In this document: positions 35,327 through 44,807 of the stretch, in pieces
How positions within the stretch are numbered: position 1 is the stretch's first letter
How the letters are laid out: every line of letters starts with the position of its first letter
From: Yersinia proxima
Lineage (GTDB): Bacteria; Pseudomonadota; Gammaproteobacteria; Enterobacterales; Enterobacteriaceae
Length of the DNA: 64,000 bases
NCBI RefSeq assembly: GCF_902170785.1
Contig: NZ_CABHYG010000017.1
Span: 372,001 to 436,000 of the forward strand
Reading direction: 5' to 3'
Position numbers and translations under genes: made by a program
Notes under the pieces: generated by a model
What the model was told of the DNA's origin: nothing
Databases searched by the model: none
The model's input: the letters and a program-made list of their open reading frames with translations, nothing else

Positions 35327-36619
35327 GTGACCACCTCTTTGCACACTACGGATACCGCAGTGTCGAACCTCGCCGCAAATGACGATGCAACTGCTACAGC
35401 GCCTAAAACTACTCGTTTCACTAAACGTCCTTATATTCAACGCGGTACACCGGAATTTATTCGTGTCACTCTGGCTTTCTTTTCGGCCGGATTAGCCACC
35501 TTTGCTCTGCTTTATTGTGTACAACCTATCCTGCCGTTGTTATCGCAAGATTTTAACATCTCTCCTGCGGGCAGTAGTTTATCGCTATCAGCCGCTACCG
35601 GGATGTTGGCGTTTGGTTTGATGTTTACCGGGCCATTATCGGATGCTATTGGCCGTAAATCCGTGATGGTGGTGGCCTTGATGCTGGCCGCTATCTGCAC
35701 TTTGATTTGTTCATTTATGACCAGTTGGCAGGGGATTTTGCTAATGAGGGCTTTGATTGGCTTATCCCTTAGCGGTGTAGCTGCAGTGGCAATGACCTAC
35801 CTCAGTGAAGAGATCCATCCCAGCTTTGTCGCGCTCTCCATGGGGTTATATATCAGCGGTAACTCGATTGGTGGGATGAGTGGTCGTCTGGTCACTGGGG
35901 TACTGAGTGATTTTTTCTCCTGGCGTGTTGCATTGGCCGTGATTGGTTTATTTGCGTTGGCTGCAGCCTGCATGTTCTGGCGTATTCTTCCGGCCTCTAA
36001 ACATTTCCGCCCGACATCATTGCGCCCCAGAACGCTGGTGATTAATTTCAAACTACACTGGCGTGATTCAGGCTTACCACTGCTGTTCGCAGAAGGCTTT
36101 TTAATCATGGGCAGCTTTGTCACTTTATTTAATTACATTGGTTATCGTTTGCTAGCGCAGCCTTATTATCTCAGTCAAGCTGTGGTGGGGTTATTATCGA
36201 TAGTCTATCTGACCGGCTCTTATAGTTCGCCTAAAGCGGGTGCATTAACCAGTCGTTATGGCCGAGGGCCGGTATTAATGGCATCGATAGGTATGATGCT
36301 AATTGGGGTCATTATTACCGGCTTCTCACCGGTAATAACCATATTTATTGGCATGATGGTATTTACTGCTGGTTTTTTTGCTGCACATTCGGTCGCCAGT
36401 AGTTGGATTGGTCGTCGGGCGCGCCGGGCTAAAGCACAGGCTTCATCATTATATCTATTTTGTTATTATGCCGGCTCTAGTGTGGCGGGGACATTAGGTG
36501 GTATTTTCTGGCTAAATTTAGGCTGGACGGGTGTTGTGGTATTTATCGCCACCCTTTTGTTGCTGGCATTGTACGTTGGGCAACAGTTGCGTAAATTGCC
36601 AGAAGCGGCCAGAATCTAA
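35327..36619 (+). CDS. ynfM: MFS transporter YnfM
   Basis: A 430-residue MFS inner-membrane protein matching E. coli YnfM (417) in long stretches, such as RGTPEFIRVTLAFFSAGLAT, GPLSDAIGRKSVMV (motif A), YLSEEIHPSFVALSMGLYIS and HSVASSWIGRRARRAKAQAS. Its substrate is not clear; family members export arabinose-like sugars or drugs. The start is GTG at 35327 after AAGGAAA. The N-terminal 40 residues are a hydrophilic Thr/Ala-rich extension. A 12-bp imperfect stem (36643-36668) follows the gene. Confidence 0.93.
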   Translation: MTTSLHTTDTAVSNLAANDDATATAPKTTRFTKRPYIQRGTPEFIRVTLAFFSAGLATFALLYCVQPILPLLSQDFNISPAGSSLSLSAATGMLAFGLMFTGPLSDAIGRKSVMVVALMLAAICTLICSFMTSWQGILLMRALIGLSLSGVAAVAMTYLSEEIHPSFVALSMGLYISGNSIGGMSGRLVTGVLSDFFSWRVALAVIGLFALAAACMFWRILPASKHFRPTSLRPRTLVINFKLHWRDSGLPLLFAEGFLIMGSFVTLFNYIGYRLLAQPYYLSQAVVGLLSIVYLTGSYSSPKAGALTSRYGRGPVLMASIGMMLIGVIITGFSPVITIFIGMMVFTAGFFAAHSVASSWIGRRARRAKAQASSLYLFCYYAGSSVAGTLGGIFWLNLGWTGVVVFIATLLLLALYVGQQLRKLPEAARI

Positions 36620-36805
36620 TCTTAAATGAGGCAAAGTTGATTGGACGCCAAATTACAATTTGACGTCCTCTTCGCTATGTACCTATTATTAAGAGGAGCT
36701 TAACGACCCTAAGCGATTGTTGCTTGAGATATAAATTAAGTATCTAATGTATTAAGGGATTTATTACTGAATATTTCCTTAATTTATGTAAGGTCAGGAG
36801 AAAAT

Positions 36806-37195
36806 ATGACAAACCACTTCCTCACGCTTTGGGATATACTCGCGACAACATTTTCCATTTTCTTTTTCATCGCATACTTGCTGATTCTGTTTCAGGTCAT
36901 TTCCGACCTTTTCCGAGACCATGAATTAAGTGGGTTTTATAAAGCGATTTGGATTCTGTTTTTACTCTTCATTCCACTTCTAACGTCTCTGGTATACCTC
37001 ATCACACGAGGTAAAGGTATGGCTCAGCGCTATCGAGCTTCGGTACAAAAATCAGTATCCGAAACCAATGAGTATATCCGTCATGTTGCCGGTAAATCGC
37101 CAGCAGAGCAGATTGCTGACGCGAAAAAATTATTAGATGAAGGGACTATTACTGAAGGTGAATATCAGCAGCTAAAAGCTAAAGCACTGTCCTGA
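36806..37195 (+). CDS. PLDc_N/SHOCT-domain membrane protein
   Basis: A 129-residue protein with two membrane helices (FSIFFFIAYLLILFQVI; AIWILFLLFIPLLTSLVYLI) forming the 'phospholipase D nuclease N-terminal' type hairpin, followed by a cytoplasmic C-terminus with a SHOCT motif (AEQIADAKKLLDEGTITEGEYQQLKAKAL, residues about 99-128, in two blocks around LLDEG). SHOCT segments are oligomerisation modules. Function unknown. AGGAG precedes the ATG at 36806, and a strong terminator follows, so it is a single-gene unit. Confidence 0.83.
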   Translation: MTNHFLTLWDILATTFSIFFFIAYLLILFQVISDLFRDHELSGFYKAIWILFLLFIPLLTSLVYLITRGKGMAQRYRASVQKSVSETNEYIRHVAGKSPAEQIADAKKLLDEGTITEGEYQQLKAKALS

Positions 37196-37213
37196 TATTT
37201 TGATTCATCACTC

Positions 37214-37258
37214 AAGGCCAAATGTCATTTATCTCGTCATTTGGCCTTTTTATTTTTG
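37214..37258 (+). terminator. Rho-independent terminator
   Basis: AAGGCCAAATG and CATTTGGCCTT form a perfect 11-bp stem, then TTTATTTTT. It isolates the SHOCT gene from blaA. Confidence 0.9.
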
Positions 37259-37264
37259 CATTAA

Positions 37265-38233
<969 letters not shown>

Positions 38234-38347
38234 TTTCCGGTGTGGTGGTGATTACTGCCCGTTATAAAATATTTGATATTTGTTTTTAAAAAAATACCAC
38301 GCGTTCCGTTTCCTGGAACGACAAGGAGTGATGCAGTTTGCTTTATT

Positions 38348-38932
38348 CTAAAACAAGTGACCCATTTTTTTCTCCTTTGTCAGGAGATAATCTTCATTTT
38401 TAGGATTGCGACCTATAATCAATGGAATACGTTCAATAACATTTATTCCCCCAAGACTTAAAGCATTTATCTTTTCTGGGTTATTGGTCAGTAATCTTAC
38501 ATTTTCCAAAAAGAGGAGTTTTAGCATTTCAGCGCAAATAGAAAAATCACGTTCGTCTGCAGCGAAACCCAAATGAATGTTGGCCTCTACCGTGTCCATT
38601 CCAGAATCTTGCAACGAGTAAGCACGTATTTTGTTTAATAAACCAATATTGCGTCCTTCTTGGCGATGATATAGCAATACTCCACTACCTTCTTCGGCAA
38701 TACGTGCAAGCGCGGCTTCAAGCTGGAACCCGCAATCGCAACGAAGGCTAAACAAAGCATCACCGGTAAGACATTCAGAATGAATGCGACATAGCACAGC
38801 TCCGTTATCAGGGATATTACCGAAGATTAATGCAATGTGGTCTTTTTTAGTGTCGCTTTCTTCAAAGCCAACGATAATAAAATCTCCCCATGGCGTGGGA
38901 AGTTTTGCTTTTGCAATAAGTTCGAGGCGCAT
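38348..38932 (-). CDS. ribA: GTP cyclohydrolase II, RibA type (second gene of a ribH-ribA pair)
   Basis: Catalyses the first step of riboflavin synthesis, GTP to diaminohydroxyphosphoribosylaminopyrimidinone. The 194-residue protein (E. coli 196) keeps the zinc cysteines in [18 protein letters not shown] (residues about 52-69), the catalytic [11 protein letters not shown] loop, and GFAADERDF and LLTNNPEKI. All key residues are present. It lies 46 bases downstream of ribH on the same strand. E. coli has its single ribA elsewhere (near pgpB), so this may be a second copy; whether the genome has another cannot be seen here. Confidence 0.9.
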   Translation of the reverse strand: MRLELIAKAKLPTPWGDFIIVGFEESDTKKDHIALIFGNIPDNGAVLCRIHSECLTGDALFSLRCDCGFQLEAALARIAEEGSGVLLYHRQEGRNIGLLNKIRAYSLQDSGMDTVEANIHLGFAADERDFSICAEMLKLLFLENVRLLTNNPEKINALSLGGINVIERIPLIIGRNPKNEDYLLTKEKKMGHLF

Positions 38933-38978
38933 GGCTGCATCTCCGGAAAAGGGATTTCACAGTTGACTATGTTGCTTA

Positions 38979-39455
38979 TTATTGTTTTTTTCTTATTGAC
39001 CTTACTATATTAATCATTTCCAGGGCTGTCATTGCTACTTCAGTACCACGATTGCTCATTTTTGTGCCTGCACGCTCTATTGCTTGTTCAATATTTTCCG
39101 TTGGCGTTACACCAAAGGCAATAGGGATATCATTTGCAAGGGCGATGCGATTAAGTGCAGAGCATGCTTCACGGCCTAAAAGTTCGGAATGCGTCGTACT
39201 TCCTCGAATGGTTGAACTTAATGCAATAACTGCATCAAGACAGGTTGTCTTGGTTAAAATTTGCACTGCCAAGGGAATTTCATATGTCCCTGGTACCCAA
39301 ACCACGGTTATGTCTTCATCTGCAACATGTCCGATTCTCTTCAGCGTGTTAATTGCACCATCCAGTAATGATATATTTATAAAGTCATTAAAACGCGCAA
39401 TAACAATGGCTATTTTTGCATCGGCAACGGTATGATCGCATTCAATAACATTCAT
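38979..39455 (-). CDS. ribH: Lumazine synthase (6,7-dimethyl-8-ribityllumazine synthase)
   Basis: Joins 3,4-dihydroxybutanone phosphate and the ribityl-pyrimidine to form lumazine, the step before riboflavin. The 158-residue protein keeps the ribityl-binding [10 protein letters not shown], the [11 protein letters not shown] motif, the STIRGSTTH segment with the catalytic His, and [20 protein letters not shown] (in two blocks). The STTHSE stretch differs from the main enterobacterial enzyme (GGTTHFE as I recall), which supports a paralogue. First gene of ribH-ribA. The leader has no FMN riboswitch that I can find, so control differs from ribB. Confidence 0.9.
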   Translation of the reverse strand: MNVIECDHTVADAKIAIVIARFNDFINISLLDGAINTLKRIGHVADEDITVVWVPGTYEIPLAVQILTKTTCLDAVIALSSTIRGSTTHSELLGREACSALNRIALANDIPIAFGVTPTENIEQAIERAGTKMSNRGTEVAMTALEMINIVRSIRKKQ

Positions 39456-39761
39456 CGTTAACTCTCCAGAATAATTTAATAAAAATAATTAGCTATTAAA
39501 GTGTAAATATGGAAATCAATATTATTTCTATCCTGAATCTGTATTGCGAAACTAATAAACATACTAGAATAGTTCTTTGCTTTTACCAGCCATTGATTTG
39601 AAAATCAGAATTTTATTAGGTTAGTTTTCTGTGCCAAACTAGTAAATACACCGTACTGCCGATTCTTTGCAGATGACTTATTTATCAAAAATAACTCAGT
39701 GCTTTCATAGTGCTCTTTTTACTGGTATAACTTAATGTATGTTGTAACTAAAATATGATTT
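39456..39761. other. AT-rich gap between ribH and tus, containing Ter
   Basis: About 305 bases of AT-rich sequence holding the divergent promoters of ribH and tus. I looked for an FMN riboswitch in front of ribH and found none of its conserved blocks. The Ter site lies at the right end. Confidence 0.6.
39732..39754 (+). other. Ter replication fork trap site, Tus-binding
   Basis: The core GTATGTTGTAACTAAA (39737-39752) is the conserved heart of E. coli Ter sites, and the conserved G preceding TATG is kept. It ends eight bases before the tus start codon, as TerB overlaps the tus promoter in E. coli, where Tus represses itself. With the conserved G end facing left, forks moving to higher coordinates should be stopped. 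Confidence 0.92.
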
Positions 39762-40721
39762 ATGACCAAAACGATGAATAAATATGACTTGATAGATCGA
39801 CTAAATAACCACTTTACCGCGTTGGAAGTTGGATTGCAGGAACTCCACCAGCAACTTAAGGATTTACCCTTGCTCGCTGCCCGCGTCTTTTCCTTGCCTG
39901 AAATAGAAAAAGGCACCGAACATCAACCGATTATGCATATTCCTGTCAGCGCAACAGTAGGAACAGAGGCGCGAGATTTGGCGATACAACACTACCAGCG
40001 GTTATTTATTCACCATCAAGGTCAGAATGTCAGCAGTAAAGCCGCCCTCCGCCTCCCCGGAGTACTCTGTTTTTCAGTGACAGAGCGCCAACTAGCTGCT
40101 TGCCAGAAGAGTATTCAACACATTAATCAATTAAAAACCGCACTGGAGCACATCATTACCGTTGAATCAGGCTTGCCAAGTGAGCAACGTTTCGAATTTG
40201 TTCACACCCACTTGCACGGGTTGATCACGCTCAATACCTATCGCACCATTACGCCGCTGATTAATCCTGGTTCAGTGCGCTTTGGTTGGGCTAATAAACA
40301 TATTATTAAGAATGTCACTCGCGAAGACGTTCTGGCGCAGCTAAACAAGAGTCTACATGCCGGCCGCGCCGTCCCCCCTTTTAGCCGCGAGCAGTGGGTG
40401 GAATTAATTAGCAAGGAAATTAACGATGTTCAACGGTTGCCAGAACAGGCGCGCCTCAAGATCAAACGACCGGTTAAAGTACAGCCTATTGCACGAGTCT
40501 GGTATCAGGAACAGCAGAAACAAGTCCAACACCCCTGCCCTATGCCGTTGATTGCCTTTTGCCAGCTTCAATCGGCAGCCGAATTACCTAAACTAGGCGA
40601 ATTAACAGATTACGATGCCAATCAGATTACACATAAATATAAGCCAAAGGCTAAACCCTTGCGGCTGTTAGTGCCCAGGTTATATTTATATGTCGAAATA
40701 GAGGCAAAAAGTCCAAGCTAA
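39762..40721 (+). CDS. tus: Tus, replication terminus site-binding protein
   Basis: Monomeric DNA-binding protein that blocks the replicative helicase at Ter in one direction. The 319-residue product (E. coli 309) matches in KYDLIDRLNNHFTALE, ARVFSLPEIEK, SSKAALRLPGVLC, RFGWANKHIIKN and KIKRPVKVQPIARVWY, the last being DNA-contacting strands; the His lock region GWANKH is intact. The start may be ATG 39762 or ATG 39774, the latter giving the E. coli-like N-terminus; neither has a ribosome binding site. The adjacent Ter site implies autoregulation. Confidence 0.97.
   Translation: MTKTMNKYDLIDRLNNHFTALEVGLQELHQQLKDLPLLAARVFSLPEIEKGTEHQPIMHIPVSATVGTEARDLAIQHYQRLFIHHQGQNVSSKAALRLPGVLCFSVTERQLAACQKSIQHINQLKTALEHIITVESGLPSEQRFEFVHTHLHGLITLNTYRTITPLINPGSVRFGWANKHIIKNVTREDVLAQLNKSLHAGRAVPPFSREQWVELISKEINDVQRLPEQARLKIKRPVKVQPIARVWYQEQQKQVQHPCPMPLIAFCQLQSAAELPKLGELTDYDANQITHKYKPKAKPLRLLVPRLYLYVEIEAKSPS
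40533..40540 (-). other. KOPS octamer on the minus strand, pointing toward dif
   Basis: CCCTGCCC on the plus strand within tus, right of dif; read on the minus strand it is GGGCAGGG and points to dif. Confidence 0.5.
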
Positions 40722-40790
40722 TCATTAATGCTTTCATGAGATTTATAATATTACCGATCTCCAGGCGATTTTTATGAATAAGCGCCTCCA

Positions 40791-41510
40791 TCACCAAAAG
40801 AAATTAACTCCTTCGCGGAGAACTTTTTTAGGCACATAGCTACTCAAGCCTGACGCATGACAATATTCAATCAAATCGTTTAAAGAGTGACAGCCCACTT
40901 TGTCATAAATAAATCTAAGCCGATTCTCAATTGTTCTATTTGATAAGAATAGTTTCTCTGCTATTTCTTTTGCTGTCATTTTTTGAATTGCATAAAATAT
41001 TATATCAAGTTCTTTTTCTGAGAAGTCATCTACCGGCGGGGTGAGTGTAATAACTGAGGGCTTCAAACTTTTAAAAAAATCACATACAGAAATAAAACTA
41101 AATTTTTTACCAAAAAAAACAGTCCCTAGCACATCCCCATTCTGGTTATAAATAGGAAACTTTGGGAAGTACCACGGTGAAAGAAGCCTTTCACGCCCAA
41201 AAGTCGAAGTTACAATGATCTCAGCGCCCTCTCTGCTTTGCTCTGCCTTCCTGTCGTGAGCTTTGAAATCATCACTATACTCAGACCATGAACAGGGCAT
41301 TTCCTCATCTAAGCGCCCTTCAAAATCAAAGCCAGGTTGAATATCAAACAAATCAAGACAAGATTCATTTAAATAAACAAATTTGGATTTATTATCTTTT
41401 ATCGCCCAAGGAATGCTCGCTTTTTCCATTATGGAAATAATAGGTATCTCACTGAGCGAATCAACCATCAAACCAGAGTCATCTGAGGGACTACTTTTCT
41501 TATCTTCCAT
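40791..41510 (-). CDS. PAS domain plus LuxR-type helix-turn-helix regulator
   Basis: A 239-residue regulator. A PAS-like sensor covers about residues 25-160 (ASIPWAIKDNKSKFVYLNES; NGDVLGTVFFGKK), and a C-terminal LuxR/GerE helix-turn-helix reads FSEKELDIIFYAIQKM, TAKEIAEKLFLSNRTIENRL (about 175-215). The ligand is unknown; there is no receiver domain. AGGAG precedes the ATG at 41510. The gene is AT-rich compared with fumC and manA next door and lies alone, convergent with tus. Relatives in enterobacteria regulate adhesion and motility genes, but I cannot assign a target. Confidence 0.82.
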   Translation of the reverse strand: MEDKKSSPSDDSGLMVDSLSEIPIISIMEKASIPWAIKDNKSKFVYLNESCLDLFDIQPGFDFEGRLDEEMPCSWSEYSDDFKAHDRKAEQSREGAEIIVTSTFGRERLLSPWYFPKFPIYNQNGDVLGTVFFGKKFSFISVCDFFKSLKPSVITLTPPVDDFSEKELDIIFYAIQKMTAKEIAEKLFLSNRTIENRLRFIYDKVGCHSLNDLIEYCHASGLSSYVPKKVLREGVNFFW

Positions 41511-41871
41511 AAAATAAACTCCTGCCGAATCAAAATAACACGTTAGTAAATACAAGCCACCTTATCTATAGCCACCAGGTGGCTCACATGAAAAATAGCA
41601 TTCATTAATGACTATTCACGTAAATAAATAATCGATTAATTTAAAATACATTATGGATATATATGTCGCGCAAAAAGAAGCATATATTATGTTAAGTCAA
41701 AAACGAAAATAAGCACTACCTAAATTAGGTGATTCTTTCTTTTTTAGTATTATCATTCAAAAAAATTCCAATTATCACGCTTATGATATTCTGACATTAT
41801 AATGCAGTTTGGTTCTCCCCCAAACAGCGCCAGAAAGAGATACCAGCGCTGTCCGAGAGTGAGAATGGCGA
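41511..41871. other. AT-rich gap upstream of the PAS-LuxR gene
   Basis: About 360 bases without an open frame I trust. It holds the promoter of the PAS-LuxR gene, a perfect 7-bp palindromic stem AGCCACC/GGTGGCT at 41572-41586, and a 7-bp stem (ACAGCGC/GCGCTGT around 41824-41854) that may end fumC transcription. Confidence 0.5.
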
Positions 41872-43266
41872 TTATTTCATACTGCCAACCATATCTTCTG
41901 GTTTAACCCATTCATCGAACTGTTCATCAGTAACATAACCTAGCTTCAGAGCCGCCGCCTTGAGGGTCAGCCCCTCTTTATGCGCTTTCTTGGCAATTTC
42001 GGCTGCCTTGTCATAACCAATATGAGTATTCAGCGCCGTAACTAACATCAGCGACTCATTCAGTAGCTGGGTAATACGGTCACGATTAGGTTCAATGCCA
42101 ACCGCGCAATGCTCATTAAAACCGCGCATACCGTCGGCCAGCAGACGAATAGATTGCAGGAAGTTATGAATCACCAATGGGCGGAATACGTTCAGTTCAA
42201 AGTTACCAGACGCCCCACCAATATTGACCGCCACGTCGTTACCCATCACCTGCGCGCATAACATGGTCATCGCTTCACATTGTGTCGGATTGACTTTACC
42301 CGGCATGATAGAACTGCCTGGTTCATTCTCAGGAATAGAGAGCTCGCCAATGCCACAACGGGGACCGGAAGATAACCAACGCACATCATTAGCGATTTTC
42401 ATCAATGAAGCCGCTAAACCTTTCAATGCACCGTGACCATGAACTAATGCATCGCAGGTTGCTAATGCCTCAAATTTATTCGGTGCGGTGACAAAAGGTT
42501 GCTGAGCTAAGGTGGCTATTTCATTGGCTACACGGACTGCATATTCCGGATGGGTATTCAGCCCCGTCCCAACGGCAGTGCCGCCTAGCGCCAGTTCGCA
42601 GAGGTGAGGAATGGTGGCTTCAATATGTTGTATGTTGTGTGTCAGCATCGCCACCCAGCCCGAAATCTCCTGCCCCAGCGTCAGAGGCGTGGCGTCTTGT
42701 AAATGTGTCCGGCCAATCTTCACAATATTGCGGTAGGCTTCGGCTTTATTTCTCAGGGTCTGTTGCAATGTTTTCAGTTCAGGTAACAGATGCTGTTTTA
42801 ACCCAATAACTGCAGCGACATGCATTGCGGTTGGGAATACATCATTTGAACTTTGGCTTTTATTCACATCATCATTAGGGTGAACCAGGCGATTATTACC
42901 CCGCTCACCTCCTAACAATTCACTGGCCCGGTTAGCCAACACTTCATTCATATTCATATTGGTTTGTGTGCCAGAACCGGTTTGCCAAATAGAAAGCGGG
43001 AACTCACTCACATGTTCGCCACTCAAGACCTCATCTGCCGCGCGCATAATCGCTTTTGCTCGCTCGACGGGGAGCAAACCCAGATCCATATTGACCTGAG
43101 CGGCGGCACGTTTGGTCAATGCCAGCGCATGAATCAGTGCCGTCGGCATTTTCTCTTGCGAAATACGAAAATGCTCCAGTGAGCGCTGAGTTTGCGCGCC
43201 CCATAATTGGTTGGCCGGTACATCAATCGGCCCCATTGAATCCTTTTCACTGCGGGTGGTCACCAT
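41872..43266 (-). CDS. fumC: Class II fumarase
   Basis: Iron-independent fumarase that interconverts fumarate and malate in the TCA cycle. The 464-residue protein (E. coli 467) has the family signature [11 protein letters not shown] (catalytic loop), [16 protein letters not shown] and [16 protein letters not shown] precedes the ATG at 43266; the frame continues upstream without homology. In E. coli fumA lies between fumC and manA; here fumC is alone and divergent from manA, with the promoters in a 224-base gap. Confidence 0.96.
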   Translation of the reverse strand: MVTTRSEKDSMGPIDVPANQLWGAQTQRSLEHFRISQEKMPTALIHALALTKRAAAQVNMDLGLLPVERAKAIMRAADEVLSGEHVSEFPLSIWQTGSGTQTNMNMNEVLANRASELLGGERGNNRLVHPNDDVNKSQSSNDVFPTAMHVAAVIGLKQHLLPELKTLQQTLRNKAEAYRNIVKIGRTHLQDATPLTLGQEISGWVAMLTHNIQHIEATIPHLCELALGGTAVGTGLNTHPEYAVRVANEIATLAQQPFVTAPNKFEALATCDALVHGHGALKGLAASLMKIANDVRWLSSGPRCGIGELSIPENEPGSSIMPGKVNPTQCEAMTMLCAQVMGNDVAVNIGGASGNFELNVFRPLVIHNFLQSIRLLADGMRGFNEHCAVGIEPNRDRITQLLNESLMLVTALNTHIGYDKAAEIAKKAHKEGLTLKAAALKLGYVTDEQFDEWVKPEDMVGSMK

Positions 43267-43490
43267 CACTGTCTCCTTAGCATATGAATAGAAGGTTGTA
43301 GTATGACCTGTATATGATGGCATATTTATCGCCACCGTTATGCGATTGATTCGCATTTCTCTCATTTAGTTATATTCGGTTATAAGACGGATTGCATTAC
43401 TACTTGCAACCCCTTTGCCCCCATTGTTTACTAAGGGACGATTTTTATCAGGGCGATGAATTTCGCCAGATTCAACGGCAGATGACCTCT

Positions 43491-44666
43491 ATGCAAAAAA
43501 TGAAGAATGCAGTACAAAACTACGCCTGGGGCAGTACCAATGCGCTTACCGAGCTTTACGGCATAGCCAATCCGCAAGGCAAACCTATGGCGGAATTATG
43601 GATGGGCGCTCATCCCAAAAGCAGTTCTGAAGTTGCGGATACCAGCGGCCAATGGCATTCATTGCGCGATGTGATTGAGAAAAACCCTGATGCCACTTTA
43701 GGTCGCGGCGTTTTTAAACGTTTTGGTGAATTGCCCTTTCTATTCAAAGTGCTATGCGCCGCCCAACCATTATCGATTCAGGTACATCCAAGTAAGGCTG
43801 CGGCAGAAATTGGCTTTGCCAAAGAGAATCAGGCCGGTATCCCGCTGGATGCCGCCGAGCGAAATTACAAAGATGCCAACCATAAGCCTGAGTTGGTTTA
43901 TGCCCTAACGCCTTTCCAGGCCATGAATGGTTTCCGTACTTTGGATGATATTGCGGCCCTGCTCCAGCCATTAGCCGCCGCTCATCCGGATATCGCAGCG
44001 TTTCTACGCTCCCCTGATACCGAACATTTAGCCACCTTATTTGCCAGTTTGCTGAGTATGGCAGGCGAAGAGAAAACGCGTGCTTTGGGGATATTGAAAG
44101 CGGCACTGAATAATCAATTGGGTGAGCCATGGGATACTATCCGCAGTATTTCGCGTTTCTATCCCGATGACAGTGGTTTGTTCTCGCCGTTGTTGCTGAA
44201 TGTGGTCACCCTGCAACCGGGTGAAGCCATGTTCTTGTATGCTGAAACCCCTCATGCCTACCTTAATGGCGTGGCGCTGGAAGTCATGGCAAACTCGGAT
44301 AACGTATTACGTGCAGGACTGACGCCTAAGTTCATTGATATCCCTGAGTTAATGGCTAATCTGCAATTTATTCCAAAACCTGCTGCCAGCTTGCTGACTA
44401 CGCCAAAACAGCAAGGTAATGAGTTAGTGTTCCCCATCCCTGTTGAGGATTTTGCCTTTTCATTACATACACTAACGCCGGAGCCACAGGAATTGGTGCA
44501 AAACAGTGCTGCCATTGTATTTTGTGTTCAAGGCCAGGCAGTATTGAAAAAGCAACAGCAGGAAATTACGTTGCAGCCCGGTGAGTCCTGTTTCATTTCG
44601 GCTAATGAATCACCCATCACCGTCCACGGAAGTGGCGCAATTGCCCGTGTTTACAACGCAGGGTGA
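43491..44666 (+). CDS. manA: Mannose-6-phosphate isomerase
   Basis: Zinc enzyme converting mannose 6-phosphate to fructose 6-phosphate. The 391-residue product has exactly the E. coli length from ATG 43491 (MQKMKNAVQNYAWGS). Zinc-site motifs: LSIQVHPSK (Gln and His), NHKPELVYAL (Glu), ETPHAYLNG (His). An in-frame ATG three codons earlier is also possible; neither has a strong ribosome binding site. A perfect 12-bp terminator stem follows. Confidence 0.95.
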   Translation: MQKMKNAVQNYAWGSTNALTELYGIANPQGKPMAELWMGAHPKSSSEVADTSGQWHSLRDVIEKNPDATLGRGVFKRFGELPFLFKVLCAAQPLSIQVHPSKAAAEIGFAKENQAGIPLDAAERNYKDANHKPELVYALTPFQAMNGFRTLDDIAALLQPLAAAHPDIAAFLRSPDTEHLATLFASLLSMAGEEKTRALGILKAALNNQLGEPWDTIRSISRFYPDDSGLFSPLLLNVVTLQPGEAMFLYAETPHAYLNGVALEVMANSDNVLRAGLTPKFIDIPELMANLQFIPKPAASLLTTPKQQGNELVFPIPVEDFAFSLHTLTPEPQELVQNSAAIVFCVQGQAVLKKQQQEITLQPGESCFISANESPITVHGSGAIARVYNAG

Positions 44667-44706
44667 ACGAAGTGACTTGTTTTGTTGTCTATTGCTGGCC
44701 TTTTGC

Positions 44707-44738
44707 TATTGCGATGGTTAAATTTCACCATCGCAATA
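44707..44738 (+). terminator. Stem-loop after manA
   Basis: TATTGCGATGGT and ACCATCGCAATA form a perfect 12-bp stem with an eight-base loop, followed by ATATTTG. Confidence 0.75.
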
Positions 44739-44807
44739 ATATTTGTGAATAGTTAAGCTAGGCCTATATTAATTTGTTTGGTGTATTAGAAAAGGATGAA
44801 CACAATA

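Noticed and set aside
39456-39761. FMN riboswitch upstream of ribH
   Set aside because: None of the conserved RFN blocks (such as GGGGCGGGGTG or CCGGCGGT) is present on the minus strand.
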